This document shows positions 1 to 5,516 of a DNA stretch of 6,512 nt, piece by piece. A program made the translations under genes and the position numbers. The DNA comes from an uncultured Blautia sp. GTDB lineage: Bacteria; Bacillota; Clostridia; Lachnospirales; Lachnospiraceae. Under the pieces are notes generated by a model. It worked only from the letters and a program-made list of their open reading frames with translations, did not search any database and was not told the origin of the DNA. The stretch lies in NCBI GenBank assembly GCA_934408705.1, contig CAKRVL010000120.1, positions 1 through 6,512 of the forward strand, in the 5' to 3' direction. The first letter of the stretch is position 1; the number at the start of each line of letters is the position of its first letter.

Positions 1-582
1 GTTTTTTCCAACGCTCAGACCGGAAACGTGGTACTGATGAGTGAGCGGTTTATGAACGGCGAAGTGAAAGCAGGATTGCACTATCTGGTTCCCCTGACCG
101 CATTTTTCCTTGGTGTGTTGGTAGCAGAACGAATTCAGGATAAATTCCGCTATGCGAAACGTCTTCACTGGCGCCAGGGAATCCTTCTGGTAGAAATTAT
201 CCTGCTTTTCCTGGTAGGCTTCATACCGGGGAATATGAACGTATTGGCTACCACTATGGTATCCTTCTCCTGTGCACTGCAGGTACAGACTTTCCGAAAG
301 GTGGAAGGCAATTCCTATGCCAGTACCATGTGCATTGGAAACCTGCGAAGCGGCACCGCAGCTCTTTCCGCGTATATGCGTGAAAGAAAGCCCAGACTGC
401 TTCATCAGGCACTGTGCTATTTTGCTATTATACTTCTGTTTGCCATTGGTGCAGGTATTGGCGGCAGACTTTCTATTGCATATGGAGTAAGGGCCATCTG
501 GGCATCCAGTATTCTGCTGCTAATCAGCTTTCTGCTTATGTTCATTGAGGAAATTGAAGAGGCAGAGCATCACTGGCAGTAA
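1..582 (+). CDS. YoaK/DUF1275-family membrane protein, 5'-truncated by window edge
   Basis: The frame is open from base 1 to the TAA at 580-582, so 193 residues are visible and the start lies outside the window. The Met at base 28 is internal. Visible residues 3-10 read SNAQTGNV, matching the conserved NxQTGN region near the N-terminus of the YoaK (DUF1275) family, so probably only a few dozen residues are missing. A second conserved-looking stretch is at about residues 88-120 (SFSCALQVQTFRKVEG, then MCIGNLRSG). Hydrophobic segments lie at about 26-43, 58-76, 80-97, 136-158 and 163-183, so this is a polytopic inner-membrane protein. The end is acidic (EEIEEAEHHWQ). The family is widespread and its biochemical role is not established; I infer none. 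The gene is followed by its own terminator, so it is transcriptionally separate from the next operon. Confidence 0.85.
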   Translation, partial: VFSNAQTGNVVLMSERFMNGEVKAGLHYLVPLTAFFLGVLVAERIQDKFRYAKRLHWRQGILLVEIILLFLVGFIPGNMNVLATTMVSFSCALQVQTFRKVEGNSYASTMCIGNLRSGTAALSAYMRERKPRLLHQALCYFAIILLFAIGAGIGGRLSIAYGVRAIWASSILLLISFLLMFIEEIEEAEHHWQ

Positions 583-622
583 ATCAGCGGATTTGGAATA
601 TATCAGTAATACAGATCTTATT

Positions 623-655
623 AAACGGAATCTCCAATTTGGGGTTCCGTTTTTT
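623..655 (+). terminator. Intrinsic terminator of the DUF1275 gene
   Basis: Arms AAACGGAA (623-630) and TTCCGTTT (645-652) pair. The stem is extended inward by CTCC (632-635) against GGGG (641-644), with one G.U and a bulged T at 631. The loop is AATTT, and a T run (650-655) follows. It lies 40 bp past the stop codon, which fits rho-independent termination. Confidence 0.88.
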
Positions 656-696
656 GTTATATCCAATCTCTGGATATTGTAATTATAAAAATATGC

Positions 697-725
697 TTGA
701 CAAAAATATAAATCTAGTGTACTAT
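697..725 (+). promoter_or_regulatory. SigA-type promoter of the gntR-ABC operon
   Basis: TTGACA (697-702, a perfect -35) is separated by 17 bp from TACTAT (720-725, a 5/6 match to the -10 consensus). It sits 35 bp upstream of the regulator's start codon and just after the preceding terminator, so it is the natural promoter for the three-gene operon. The predicted transcription start is near base 732. Confidence 0.85.
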
Positions 726-739
726 TCAACTATGACAGT
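716..739. promoter_or_regulatory. Candidate operator for the GntR/YtrA-type regulator
   Basis: AGTGTACTA (716-724) and TATGACAGT (731-739) form an imperfect inverted repeat, with 6 of 9 positions symmetric around a 6-bp centre. The dyad covers the -10 box and the predicted start site. YtrA-subfamily regulators typically repress their own ABC operon from a dyad over the promoter, and half-sites containing GTGTA-like cores are common in that group. The link to the adjacent regulator is inference from position. Confidence 0.5.
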
Positions 740-747
740 GATACAAG

Positions 748-755
748 AAGGAGGG
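748..755 (+). promoter_or_regulatory. Ribosome binding site of the gntR gene
   Basis: AAGGAGGG lies 4 nt upstream of the ATG at 760, measured from its last G. The core AGGAGG is a full match to the 16S anti-SD and fixes this start codon. Confidence 0.8.
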
Positions 756-759
756 AGTC

Positions 760-1110
760 ATGGAATACAATTCATCGCTGCCGATTTATCTCCAGGCGGC
801 AAATTCTATAAAAAGAGATATTGTTACAGGCAAGCTGTCTCCGGGAGAGAAGCTCCCATCTGTCCGTGATCTGGCAGTAGAATATACTATCAATCCAAAC
901 ACAGTCAGCCGTGTATATAAGGAATTGGAGCAGGAAGGTGTATGCTTTACCAGACGTGGAATGGGAACCTTTGTGACAGAGGATTCAGGAAAGGTGCAGC
1001 AGCTGAAGGAAGAAATGGCTGGTGCGCTGATTCGGGAATTTCTGGAAGGAATGGAGCAGCTGGGTTTTTCCAGAGCTGAAGCAATCAGAATTCTGGAAGA
1101 GACGAAGTGA
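760..1110 (+). CDS. GntR-family transcriptional regulator, YtrA subfamily
   Basis: A 116-residue cytoplasmic DNA-binding protein. Residues 7-75 form the GntR winged helix: LPIYLQAANSIKRDI opens it, LPSVRDLAVEY (32-42) plus NPNTVSRVYKELE (45-57) is the helix-turn-helix, and the wing ends in RRGMGTFV (65-72). The rest (about 76-116) is a short, mostly helical dimerisation tail, with no FCD or UTRA ligand domain. That short tail and an adjacent ABC transporter define the YtrA subfamily. The start is set by the AGGAGG upstream. It is the first gene of the operon, 19 nt ahead of the ATPase, under a promoter with a dyad on the -10. It is probably an autorepressor relieved by an unknown signal, possibly a cell-envelope-active compound as for Bacillus YtrA; that signal is inference. 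Confidence in the family is very high. Confidence 0.95.
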   Translation: MEYNSSLPIYLQAANSIKRDIVTGKLSPGEKLPSVRDLAVEYTINPNTVSRVYKELEQEGVCFTRRGMGTFVTEDSGKVQQLKEEMAGALIREFLEGMEQLGFSRAEAIRILEETK

Positions 1111-1114
1111 TGAC

Positions 1115-1120
1115 GAGGAG
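1115..1120 (+). promoter_or_regulatory. Ribosome binding site of the ABC ATPase gene
   Basis: GAGGAG ends 9 nt before the ATG at 1130 and lies just after the gntR stop codon, in the 19-nt intergenic gap. It supports the chosen start and translation from the shared mRNA. Confidence 0.7.
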
Positions 1121-1129
1121 TGTAAGAGA

Positions 1130-1840
1130 ATGATTTTAGAGAGCAGAGAAATAACGAAAAAATACGGCAGTAAGACTGCTGTGAACCAGGTGTCATTAAG
1201 TCTGGAAGCCGGACTTGTATACGCGATGCTGGGACCTAACGGAAGTGGTAAGACCACCTGGATGAAGATGGCCGCTGGCCTTGTTAAGCCAACCAGCGGA
1301 GAAATCCTTTATCAGGGAAATCCTATAGGCAAGGAGAGTAAGTCGGAAATTGCCTATATGTCCACGGAACCCTATTTTTACAGCTGGATGACTGTAGCTG
1401 ATGTTGGGAAATATTACGAGGATTTCTTCCAGGATTTTTCTATGGAGAAATATAATGAAATGATTTCACGTATGGAGCTTACCGGGGATATGAAGGCGAA
1501 GAAGCTGTCCTCCGGTATGATGGCGAAGCTGAAGATTGCTGTTACAATGGCGCGTGAAGCTAAGATATATTTGCTGGATGAGCCGCTTAATGGTATTGAT
1601 ATTCTTGCCAGAGAGCAGATCATGAAGAGCATTCTGGAGGCCGTTGCACCGGATGTGACGCTGGTGATCTCCAGTCATCTGGTAGACGAATTGGAGCGCG
1701 TGGCGGATGCTGCCATTTTTATGAAGGATGGACAGCTGGTCGAGCAGTGTATGATAGAAGAACTTCGGATCAATCGTCATAAATCCGTAGTAGATCTGTA
1801 CCGTGAAATTTATGGACATGGAGGGGAAGCCGTATGTTAA
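1130..1840 (+). CDS. ABC transporter ATP-binding protein, GntR-linked (YtrB-like)
   Basis: A 236-residue ATPase that powers the membrane subunit encoded by the next gene. Walker A is GPNGSGKT (35-42), Walker B is IYLLDE (146-151) with catalytic E151, the D-loop region is NGID (154-157), and the H-loop histidine is H183 in SSHLVDE. Two motifs deviate. The signature is LSSGM (126-130) instead of LSGGQ, and the Q-loop position in IAYMSTEPYFYSWMTV (74-89) carries T79 where Gln is expected. Similar variants occur, to my recollection, in GntR-associated ATPases of Clostridia, so the protein is probably active. The C-terminal extension after about 205 is short, ending LYREIYGHGGEAVC. The gene starts 19 nt after gntR and overlaps the permease by 7 nt, so translation is probably coupled. 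Transport direction and substrate cannot be read from the sequence; export or envelope-stress protection is the usual guess for this class. Confidence 0.94.
   Translation: MILESREITKKYGSKTAVNQVSLSLEAGLVYAMLGPNGSGKTTWMKMAAGLVKPTSGEILYQGNPIGKESKSEIAYMSTEPYFYSWMTVADVGKYYEDFFQDFSMEKYNEMISRMELTGDMKAKKLSSGMMAKLKIAVTMAREAKIYLLDEPLNGIDILAREQIMKSILEAVAPDVTLVISSHLVDELERVADAAIFMKDGQLVEQCMIEELRINRHKSVVDLYREIYGHGGEAVC
1820..1826 (+). promoter_or_regulatory. Ribosome binding site of the permease gene, inside the ATPase gene
   Basis: GGAGGGG lies within the last codons of the ATPase gene, 7 nt before the ATG at 1834. It selects that start and explains the 7-nt overlap, in which the ATPase stop TAA (1838-1840) follows the permease ATG. 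Confidence 0.75.
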
Positions 1841-2574
1841 AGTTAATGAAATATGAATTTCGTAAAACCGCATTTTCCAAATTAATCCTGCTGGTGATCA
1901 CAGCAGTGGTTGAAATTGCTTTTTTGTTAGGTGTATTTCTGGAAAAAGACAACCTGCTTGCAATAGGAGTTGCACTTCTTTCCATGTGTGCTGTTGTTGG
2001 CGTTTTTTACATTGGGCTGGAGAGTGTGATCGTTTTGCACCGTGACCTGAATACCAAGCAGAGCTATATGCTGTTTCTCACCCCGAAGAGCAGCTATCAG
2101 ATCCTTGGTGCCAAGGTTCTGGAAAATGGTATCTCCATCGCTTTAACTGGTGTGTTTTTTGCCGCGTTGGCAGCCATTGATGTGACTGTGGCCACACTTT
2201 ATATTGGCGGATTAAAGGAACTGATGGAACTTATAAGAACCTTTCTGGAGATAAACTGGTCCTTTAGCTTAACTCCGGTAGAAATTGCCCTTTACTTTTT
2301 CGGACTTCTGGCAAGCTGGATTGTCTACATCGTAAATGCAGATCTGGCAGTGATCTTATCCGCCAGCGTTCTTGCAGGGAAAAGAGGCAGCGGTCTGGTG
2401 TCCTTCCTTATTTTTGTGATTCTGTCCACTTTGCTTGGAATGATTCTGGATTATATTCCCTCTCTGGCAAGCATCGAGCTTACCTTTGTCTTGTATATAG
2501 CAGCTTCATTTGCCATGGCAGCTGTGCTGTATGTGATCAGTGGCTGGATCATGGAAAAGAAACTGAGTGTGTGA
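1834..2574 (+). CDS. ABC-2-type transporter permease subunit
   Basis: A 246-residue integral membrane protein with about six hydrophobic spans, near 17-36, 41-68, 98-121, 149-178, 187-206 and 214-238. The basic N-terminus (MLKLMKYEFRKT) suggests that it faces the cytoplasm. The loop after the second span reads SYMLFLTPKSSYQILGAKVLE (77-97). Such a LFxTPxSxYxILGAK stretch recurs in permeases of GntR-linked ABC operons of Clostridia and probably contains the coupling region that contacts the ATPase; this is recalled family knowledge plus inference. It has only half the usual number of spans for a full transporter, so a homodimer with two ATPase subunits is likely. Its start is fixed by the GGAGGGG within the ATPase gene. 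It is the last gene before a hairpin cluster and terminator. The substrate is unknown. Confidence 0.88.
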   Translation: MLKLMKYEFRKTAFSKLILLVITAVVEIAFLLGVFLEKDNLLAIGVALLSMCAVVGVFYIGLESVIVLHRDLNTKQSYMLFLTPKSSYQILGAKVLENGISIALTGVFFAALAAIDVTVATLYIGGLKELMELIRTFLEINWSFSLTPVEIALYFFGLLASWIVYIVNADLAVILSASVLAGKRGSGLVSFLIFVILSTLLGMILDYIPSLASIELTFVLYIAASFAMAAVLYVISGWIMEKKLSV

Positions 2575-2613
2575 GCGCCATAGGCGTGGAACAGCTGACT
2601 TTCATATATGGTG

Positions 2614-2633
2614 ATGTCGCCGACAGGCGACAT
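2614..2633. repeat. Perfect 8-bp hairpin ATGTCGCC-GACA-GGCGACAT
   Basis: Arms 2614-2621 and 2626-2633 are exact complements around a GACA tetraloop. No T tract follows on either side, so it is not an intrinsic terminator by itself. It sits between the permease stop codon and the terminator at 2642, where it could stabilise the 3' end of the operon mRNA. A smaller CGCC-ATA-GGCG hairpin (2576-2586) lies directly on the stop codon side. Confidence 0.6.
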
Positions 2634-2641
2634 GTCCGTTT

Positions 2642-2678
2642 AGGGACTGCCTGGAAACAGGTGGTCTCTTATTGTTTT
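2642..2678 (+). terminator. Intrinsic terminator of the gntR-ABC operon
   Basis: Arms 2642-2653 (AGGGACTGCCTG) and 2658-2669 (CAGGTGGTCTCT) pair over 12 positions, counting G.U wobbles, around a GAAA (GNRA) tetraloop. The T-rich stretch TTATTGTTTT (2669-2678) follows. It lies 67 bp beyond the permease stop. The interrupted T tract makes it a little weaker than the others in the window. Confidence 0.75.
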
Positions 2679-2762
2679 CAATAGTGATAATAATAAATAT
2701 AGTACTTGTAAATCAACACTGACAATGTTATTTTTATAAAAAACATATTTCTCATACAGTTC

Positions 2763-2897
2763 ATGGCGTATCTGCCATCTTATTCATCTAATTGCATTTC
2801 AGAAATTCATGCTTTTAAACCCATTATAATTCAAAAAGCAGGAGTTCTGAAAGCAATTGCAGATCTGATTGAATGTACTCTTGAAGCAAAGAGTTAA
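2763..2897 (+). CDS. Possible 44-codon ORF or gene remnant, doubtful
   Basis: An ATG at 2763 opens 44 codons ending at TAA 2895-2897. The frame is open further upstream to about 2709. The C-terminal half has a protein-like look (QKAGVLKAIADLIECTLEAKS would be an amphipathic helix), and an intrinsic terminator begins 37 bp after the stop. Against it, no Shine-Dalgarno sequence precedes the ATG and the first half looks unlike coding sequence in composition. I do not recognise a family. It could be the decayed 3' end of a lost gene that kept its terminator, or chance. Confidence 0.15.
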   Translation: MAYLPSYSSNCISEIHAFKPIIIQKAGVLKAIADLIECTLEAKS

Positions 2898-2966
2898 AAA
2901 AGGGACTTTTGTCCTGAGAAAACGTGCGAATTCAAGGGGCAGAGATGACTTTGCCTCTTATTTTTT
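2837..2966 (+). ncRNA. Possible small structured transcript ending at an orphan terminator
   Basis: A TATAAT box (2825-2830) would start a transcript near 2837, though no good -35 is visible at the right distance. The following 130 nt contain three consecutive hairpins. They are ACTCTT/AAGAGT (2877-2882 with 2889-2894), GGGAC/GTCCT around a TTTT loop (2902-2906 with 2911-2915), and the strong terminator hairpin at 2934-2959 with a T6 tail. A small regulatory RNA would explain a terminator with no gene before it. No known RNA family is recognised. It competes with the gene-remnant explanation for the same bases. Confidence 0.2.
2934..2966 (+). terminator. Orphan intrinsic terminator upstream of the pfl promoter
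   Basis: Arms AAGGGGCAGAG (2934-2944) and CTTTGCCTCTT (2949-2959) pair at all 11 positions, two of them G.U, around an ATGA loop. After one A comes T6 (2961-2966). It is a textbook rho-independent terminator, yet the preceding operon already has a terminator at 2642-2678 and no convincing gene lies between. It would in any case insulate pflB from read-through. Confidence 0.8.
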
Positions 2967-3142
2967 GTTGATAATTTTTTGTCAAATGAAGCTTACGAAT
3001 ATTTTTATGGAGAATGTAAAAGATAATTACAGGTGGTTTATCTTAAAAAATAGAACAAAGTACGAAATATAGGACTTTGAATAGCGCGTTATTATATCTT
3101 TTTATATAGATTGTACTTTATTAAGAGCATTCCCCAAACCGA
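2967..3142. other. AT-rich spacer upstream of the pfl promoter
   Basis: This is part of the 668-bp gap between the permease and pflB (2575-3242). I see no credible gene here. The only structure noted is a 7-bp inverted repeat AAGATAA (3020-3026) / TTATCTT (3038-3044) with an 11-bp centre, about 135 bp upstream of the predicted pfl start site. It could be a distal protein-binding site or chance in AT-rich DNA. Possible extra promoters here match consensus poorly. Confidence 0.4.
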
Positions 3143-3171
3143 TTGACTAGGACATAACAATCCCGTATACT
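3143..3171 (+). promoter_or_regulatory. SigA-type promoter of pflBA
   Basis: TTGACT (3143-3148, 5/6) is followed after exactly 17 bp by TATACT (3166-3171, 5/6). The start site is predicted near 3178, giving a leader of about 65 nt before the pflB ATG. The near-consensus boxes fit the high expression expected of pyruvate formate-lyase. Confidence 0.85.
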
Positions 3172-3176
3172 ACATA

Positions 3177-3194
3177 TTGTTAAACCAATAACAA
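3177..3194. promoter_or_regulatory. Candidate Rex (NADH/NAD+ redox repressor) operator
   Basis: TTGTTAAACCAATAACAA matches the Rex operator consensus of Clostridia, TTGTTAA-N4-TTAACAA, with one mismatch. With flanking bases it is a perfect 7-bp inverted repeat (ATTGTTA 3176-3182, TAACAAT 3189-3195). It starts 6 bp after the -10 box, so it covers the predicted transcription start, a position suited to repression. Rex binds when NADH is low and releases when NADH rises, and it is known to control fermentation genes in Firmicutes. No rex gene is in the window, so the regulator's presence is inferred. Confidence 0.75.
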
Positions 3195-3228
3195 TTCTTC
3201 AAATACGCGGAGAAATAAAAATACAAAG

Positions 3229-3235
3229 AAAGAGG
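3229..3235 (+). promoter_or_regulatory. Ribosome binding site of pflB
   Basis: AAAGAGG ends 7 nt before the ATG at 3243. It is moderately strong and fixes the start, which also gives the N-terminus ([15 protein letters not shown]) expected of pyruvate formate-lyase. Confidence 0.7.
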
Positions 3236-3242
3236 TACAAGA

Positions 3243-5498
3243 ATGAGAGATTTTGCACAGTGGGAAGGCTTCGAAGGAAGTCGCTGGAAAGAACAGATTA
3301 ACGTCCGTGATTTTATCCGTCACAATTATACCCCTTATGACGGAGACGATTCCTTCCTGGAAGGCCCGACAGATGCTACAAATAAGCTGTGGGGAAAACT
3401 GCAGGAGCTGCAGAAAGCAGAGCGTGCTAACAACGGCGTTCTTGATATGGAAACTAAGGTTGTTACAGGACTTACTGCATATGGACCTGGATATATTGAT
3501 GAGGACCTGAAGGATCTTGAGAAGGTAGTAGGACTTCAGACAGATAAGCCTCTGAAGCGTGCATTTATGCCATACGGCGGAATCAAAATGGCAGAGAAAG
3601 CATGCGAGATGTATGGATATAAGGTAGATCCGCAGATCCATGACATGTTTACAAAATTTGAATTCAAGACACATAACCAGGGTGTATTTGATATCTACAC
3701 ACCAGAGATGAAGAAAGCTCGTCACAGCCATATCCTTACCGGACTTCCGGATACCTATGGACGTGGACGTATCGTAGGCGATTACAGACGTGTGGCTCTG
3801 TACGGTATTGACGCTCTGATCGAGGGCAAAGAGAAAGACTTCGCAGCAAGTGACCGTCAGGGTATGAGACGTTATGACTTCCAGCTTCGTGAAGAGATCG
3901 CAGATCAGATCCGTGCTCTTAAAGGAATGAAAGAGATGGCTCAGATCTATGGCTATGATATTTCCCAGCCTGCAAAGAATGCACATGAAGCATTCCAGTG
4001 GCTGTACTTCGGATATCTTGCAGCAATCAAAACACAGAATGGTGCTGCAATGAGTGTTGGACGTATCTCCACATTCCTTGATATCTATATTGAAAGAGAC
4101 CTTAAGAATGGTGTTATCACAGAGAAGGAAGCTCAGGAGCTTGTTGACCACATGGTAATGAAATTCCGTATGGTTAAATTTGCAAGAATCGAGTCCTACA
4201 ACCAGCTGTTCTCCGGAGACCCGGTATGGGCTACTCTTGAGGTTGGTGGTATCGGTGTTGACGGACGTCATATGATTACAAAGAATGACTATCGTTTCTT
4301 GCATACTCTTGAGGATATGGGACCGGCTCCGGAGCCAAACCTTACAGTTCTGTATTCTTCCAAGCTGCCGGAGAACTTCAAGAAATATGCTGCAAATATT
4401 TCTGTTAAAACAAGCTCTGTACAGTATGAGAACGATGATGTTATGCGTCCGGTTTGGGGCGATGATTACTCTATCTGCTGCTGTGTATCTGCTACAGAGA
4501 CAGGTAAGGAAATGCAGTTCTTCGGAGCTCGTGCAAACCTTGCAAAATGTCTTCTTTATGCGATCAACGGTGGTGTTGACGAGAAACTGAAAATGCAGGT
4601 AGGACCGGAGTACAAGCCGATCACTTCCGAGTATCTTGATTATGATGAGGTTATGCAGAAATATGATCAGATGATGGACTGGCTGGCTCATCTGTATGTA
4701 GGTACTCTGAATATGATCCACTACATGCATGACAAATATTACTATGAAGCAGCTGAGATGGCTCTTATTGATACAAAGGTTGATCGTTCTTTCGCAACCG
4801 GTATCGCTGGATTCTCTCATGTAGTAGACTCCCTGTCTGCTATTAAATATGCAAAAGTAAAAGCTATCCGTGATGAGGATGGAATCACTACAGACTTCCT
4901 GGTTGAGGGTGACTTCCCACGTTATGGTAATGATGATGACAGAGCTGATAGCATTGCAAAAGACCTGCTTGCTACATTCATGGAGAAACTGAAACATATT
5001 CATACCTACCGTGATTCCAAGCCAACCACATCTATTCTTACCATTACTTCAAACGTAGTTTATGGTAAGGCTACAGGTGCTCTTCCGGATGGAAGAAAAG
5101 CTGGCGAGCCTCTGGCACCAGGTGCTAACCCATCTTACGGTGCAGAGCAGAACGGACTTCTTGCTTCTCTGAACTCTGTTGCTAAGCTTGACTATGAGGA
5201 TGCACTGGATGGTATTTCCAATACTCAGACAATTAATCCTGACGCACTTGGCCACAGTGATGATGAGCGTACAGATAACCTTGTTCACGTACTGGATGGA
5301 TACTTCAACCAGGGTGCACATCATCTGAACGTAAACGTATTTGGAAAAGAGAAACTGATCGATGCTATGGAGCATCCGGAAAAAGAGGAGTATGCAAACT
5401 TCACTATCCGTGTTTCCGGTTATGCTGTTAAATTTATCGATCTGACAAGAGAGCAGCAGCTGGATGTTATTTCCAGAACCTGCCATGACAGAATGTAA
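3243..5498 (+). CDS. pflB: Formate C-acetyltransferase (pyruvate formate-lyase)
   Basis: Cytoplasmic glycyl-radical enzyme that converts pyruvate and CoA to acetyl-CoA and formate in anaerobic fermentation. It has 751 residues, close to the 760 of E. coli PflB, so it is full length. The active-site cysteines are C413 and C414 in [25 protein letters not shown] (411-435), equivalent to Cys418/Cys419 of E. coli; C412 adds a third consecutive Cys. The radical glycine is G726 in RVSGYAV (723-729), 25 residues from the C-terminus, within the conserved glycyl-radical domain ([19 protein letters not shown]). [12 protein letters not shown] (325-336) is another family block. The paired cysteines and the RVSGYAV context argue for true PFL rather than a diol dehydratase or choline lyase relative. 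Codon use is strongly biased (CTT/CTG for Leu), typical of high expression. It is followed after 18 bp by its activase and preceded by a Rex-like operator. Confidence 0.98.
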   Translation: MRDFAQWEGFEGSRWKEQINVRDFIRHNYTPYDGDDSFLEGPTDATNKLWGKLQELQKAERANNGVLDMETKVVTGLTAYGPGYIDEDLKDLEKVVGLQTDKPLKRAFMPYGGIKMAEKACEMYGYKVDPQIHDMFTKFEFKTHNQGVFDIYTPEMKKARHSHILTGLPDTYGRGRIVGDYRRVALYGIDALIEGKEKDFAASDRQGMRRYDFQLREEIADQIRALKGMKEMAQIYGYDISQPAKNAHEAFQWLYFGYLAAIKTQNGAAMSVGRISTFLDIYIERDLKNGVITEKEAQELVDHMVMKFRMVKFARIESYNQLFSGDPVWATLEVGGIGVDGRHMITKNDYRFLHTLEDMGPAPEPNLTVLYSSKLPENFKKYAANISVKTSSVQYENDDVMRPVWGDDYSICCCVSATETGKEMQFFGARANLAKCLLYAINGGVDEKLKMQVGPEYKPITSEYLDYDEVMQKYDQMMDWLAHLYVGTLNMIHYMHDKYYYEAAEMALIDTKVDRSFATGIAGFSHVVDSLSAIKYAKVKAIRDEDGITTDFLVEGDFPRYGNDDDRADSIAKDLLATFMEKLKHIHTYRDSKPTTSILTITSNVVYGKATGALPDGRKAGEPLAPGANPSYGAEQNGLLASLNSVAKLDYEDALDGISNTQTINPDALGHSDDERTDNLVHVLDGYFNQGAHHLNVNVFGKEKLIDAMEHPEKEEYANFTIRVSGYAVKFIDLTREQQLDVISRTCHDRM

Positions 5499-5503
5499 TT
5501 AAT

Positions 5504-5509
5504 AAAGGA
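5504..5509 (+). promoter_or_regulatory. Ribosome binding site of pflA
   Basis: AAAGGA lies in the 18-bp gap after pflB, 7 nt before the ATG at 5517. It is weaker than the sites of the gntR operon, which fits the activase being needed in much smaller amounts than its substrate enzyme. No promoter or terminator is visible in the gap, so the two genes share one mRNA. Confidence 0.65.
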
Positions 5510-5516
5510 AAACAAC

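Noticed and set aside
786..1257. Minus-strand frames opposite the regulator and ATPase genes
   Set aside because: They overlap confidently identified genes, have no RBS of their own and no recognisable protein features.
3020..3044. AAGATAA/TTATCTT inverted repeat as an activator site
   Set aside because: Seven bp of A/T-rich symmetry far upstream matches no regulator I can name, and such repeats are expected by chance in this composition.
2869..3072. 67-codon plus-strand frame with a TTG start
   Set aside because: It runs straight through the intrinsic terminator at 2934-2966, has no Shine-Dalgarno sequence, and its translation resembles AT-rich noncoding DNA.
3172..3242. Riboswitch in the pflB leader, such as the ZTP-binding pfl motif
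   Set aside because: The predicted leader is only about 65 nt, contains no terminator or RBS-sequestering stem, and lacks the conserved core expected of that motif. The name pfl is the only link.
3180..5003. Long minus-strand open frame (607 codons) as a gene
   Set aside because: It lies codon-for-codon opposite pflB, whose identity is certain, has no RBS or family motif, and exists because pflB avoids TTA, CTA and TCA codons.
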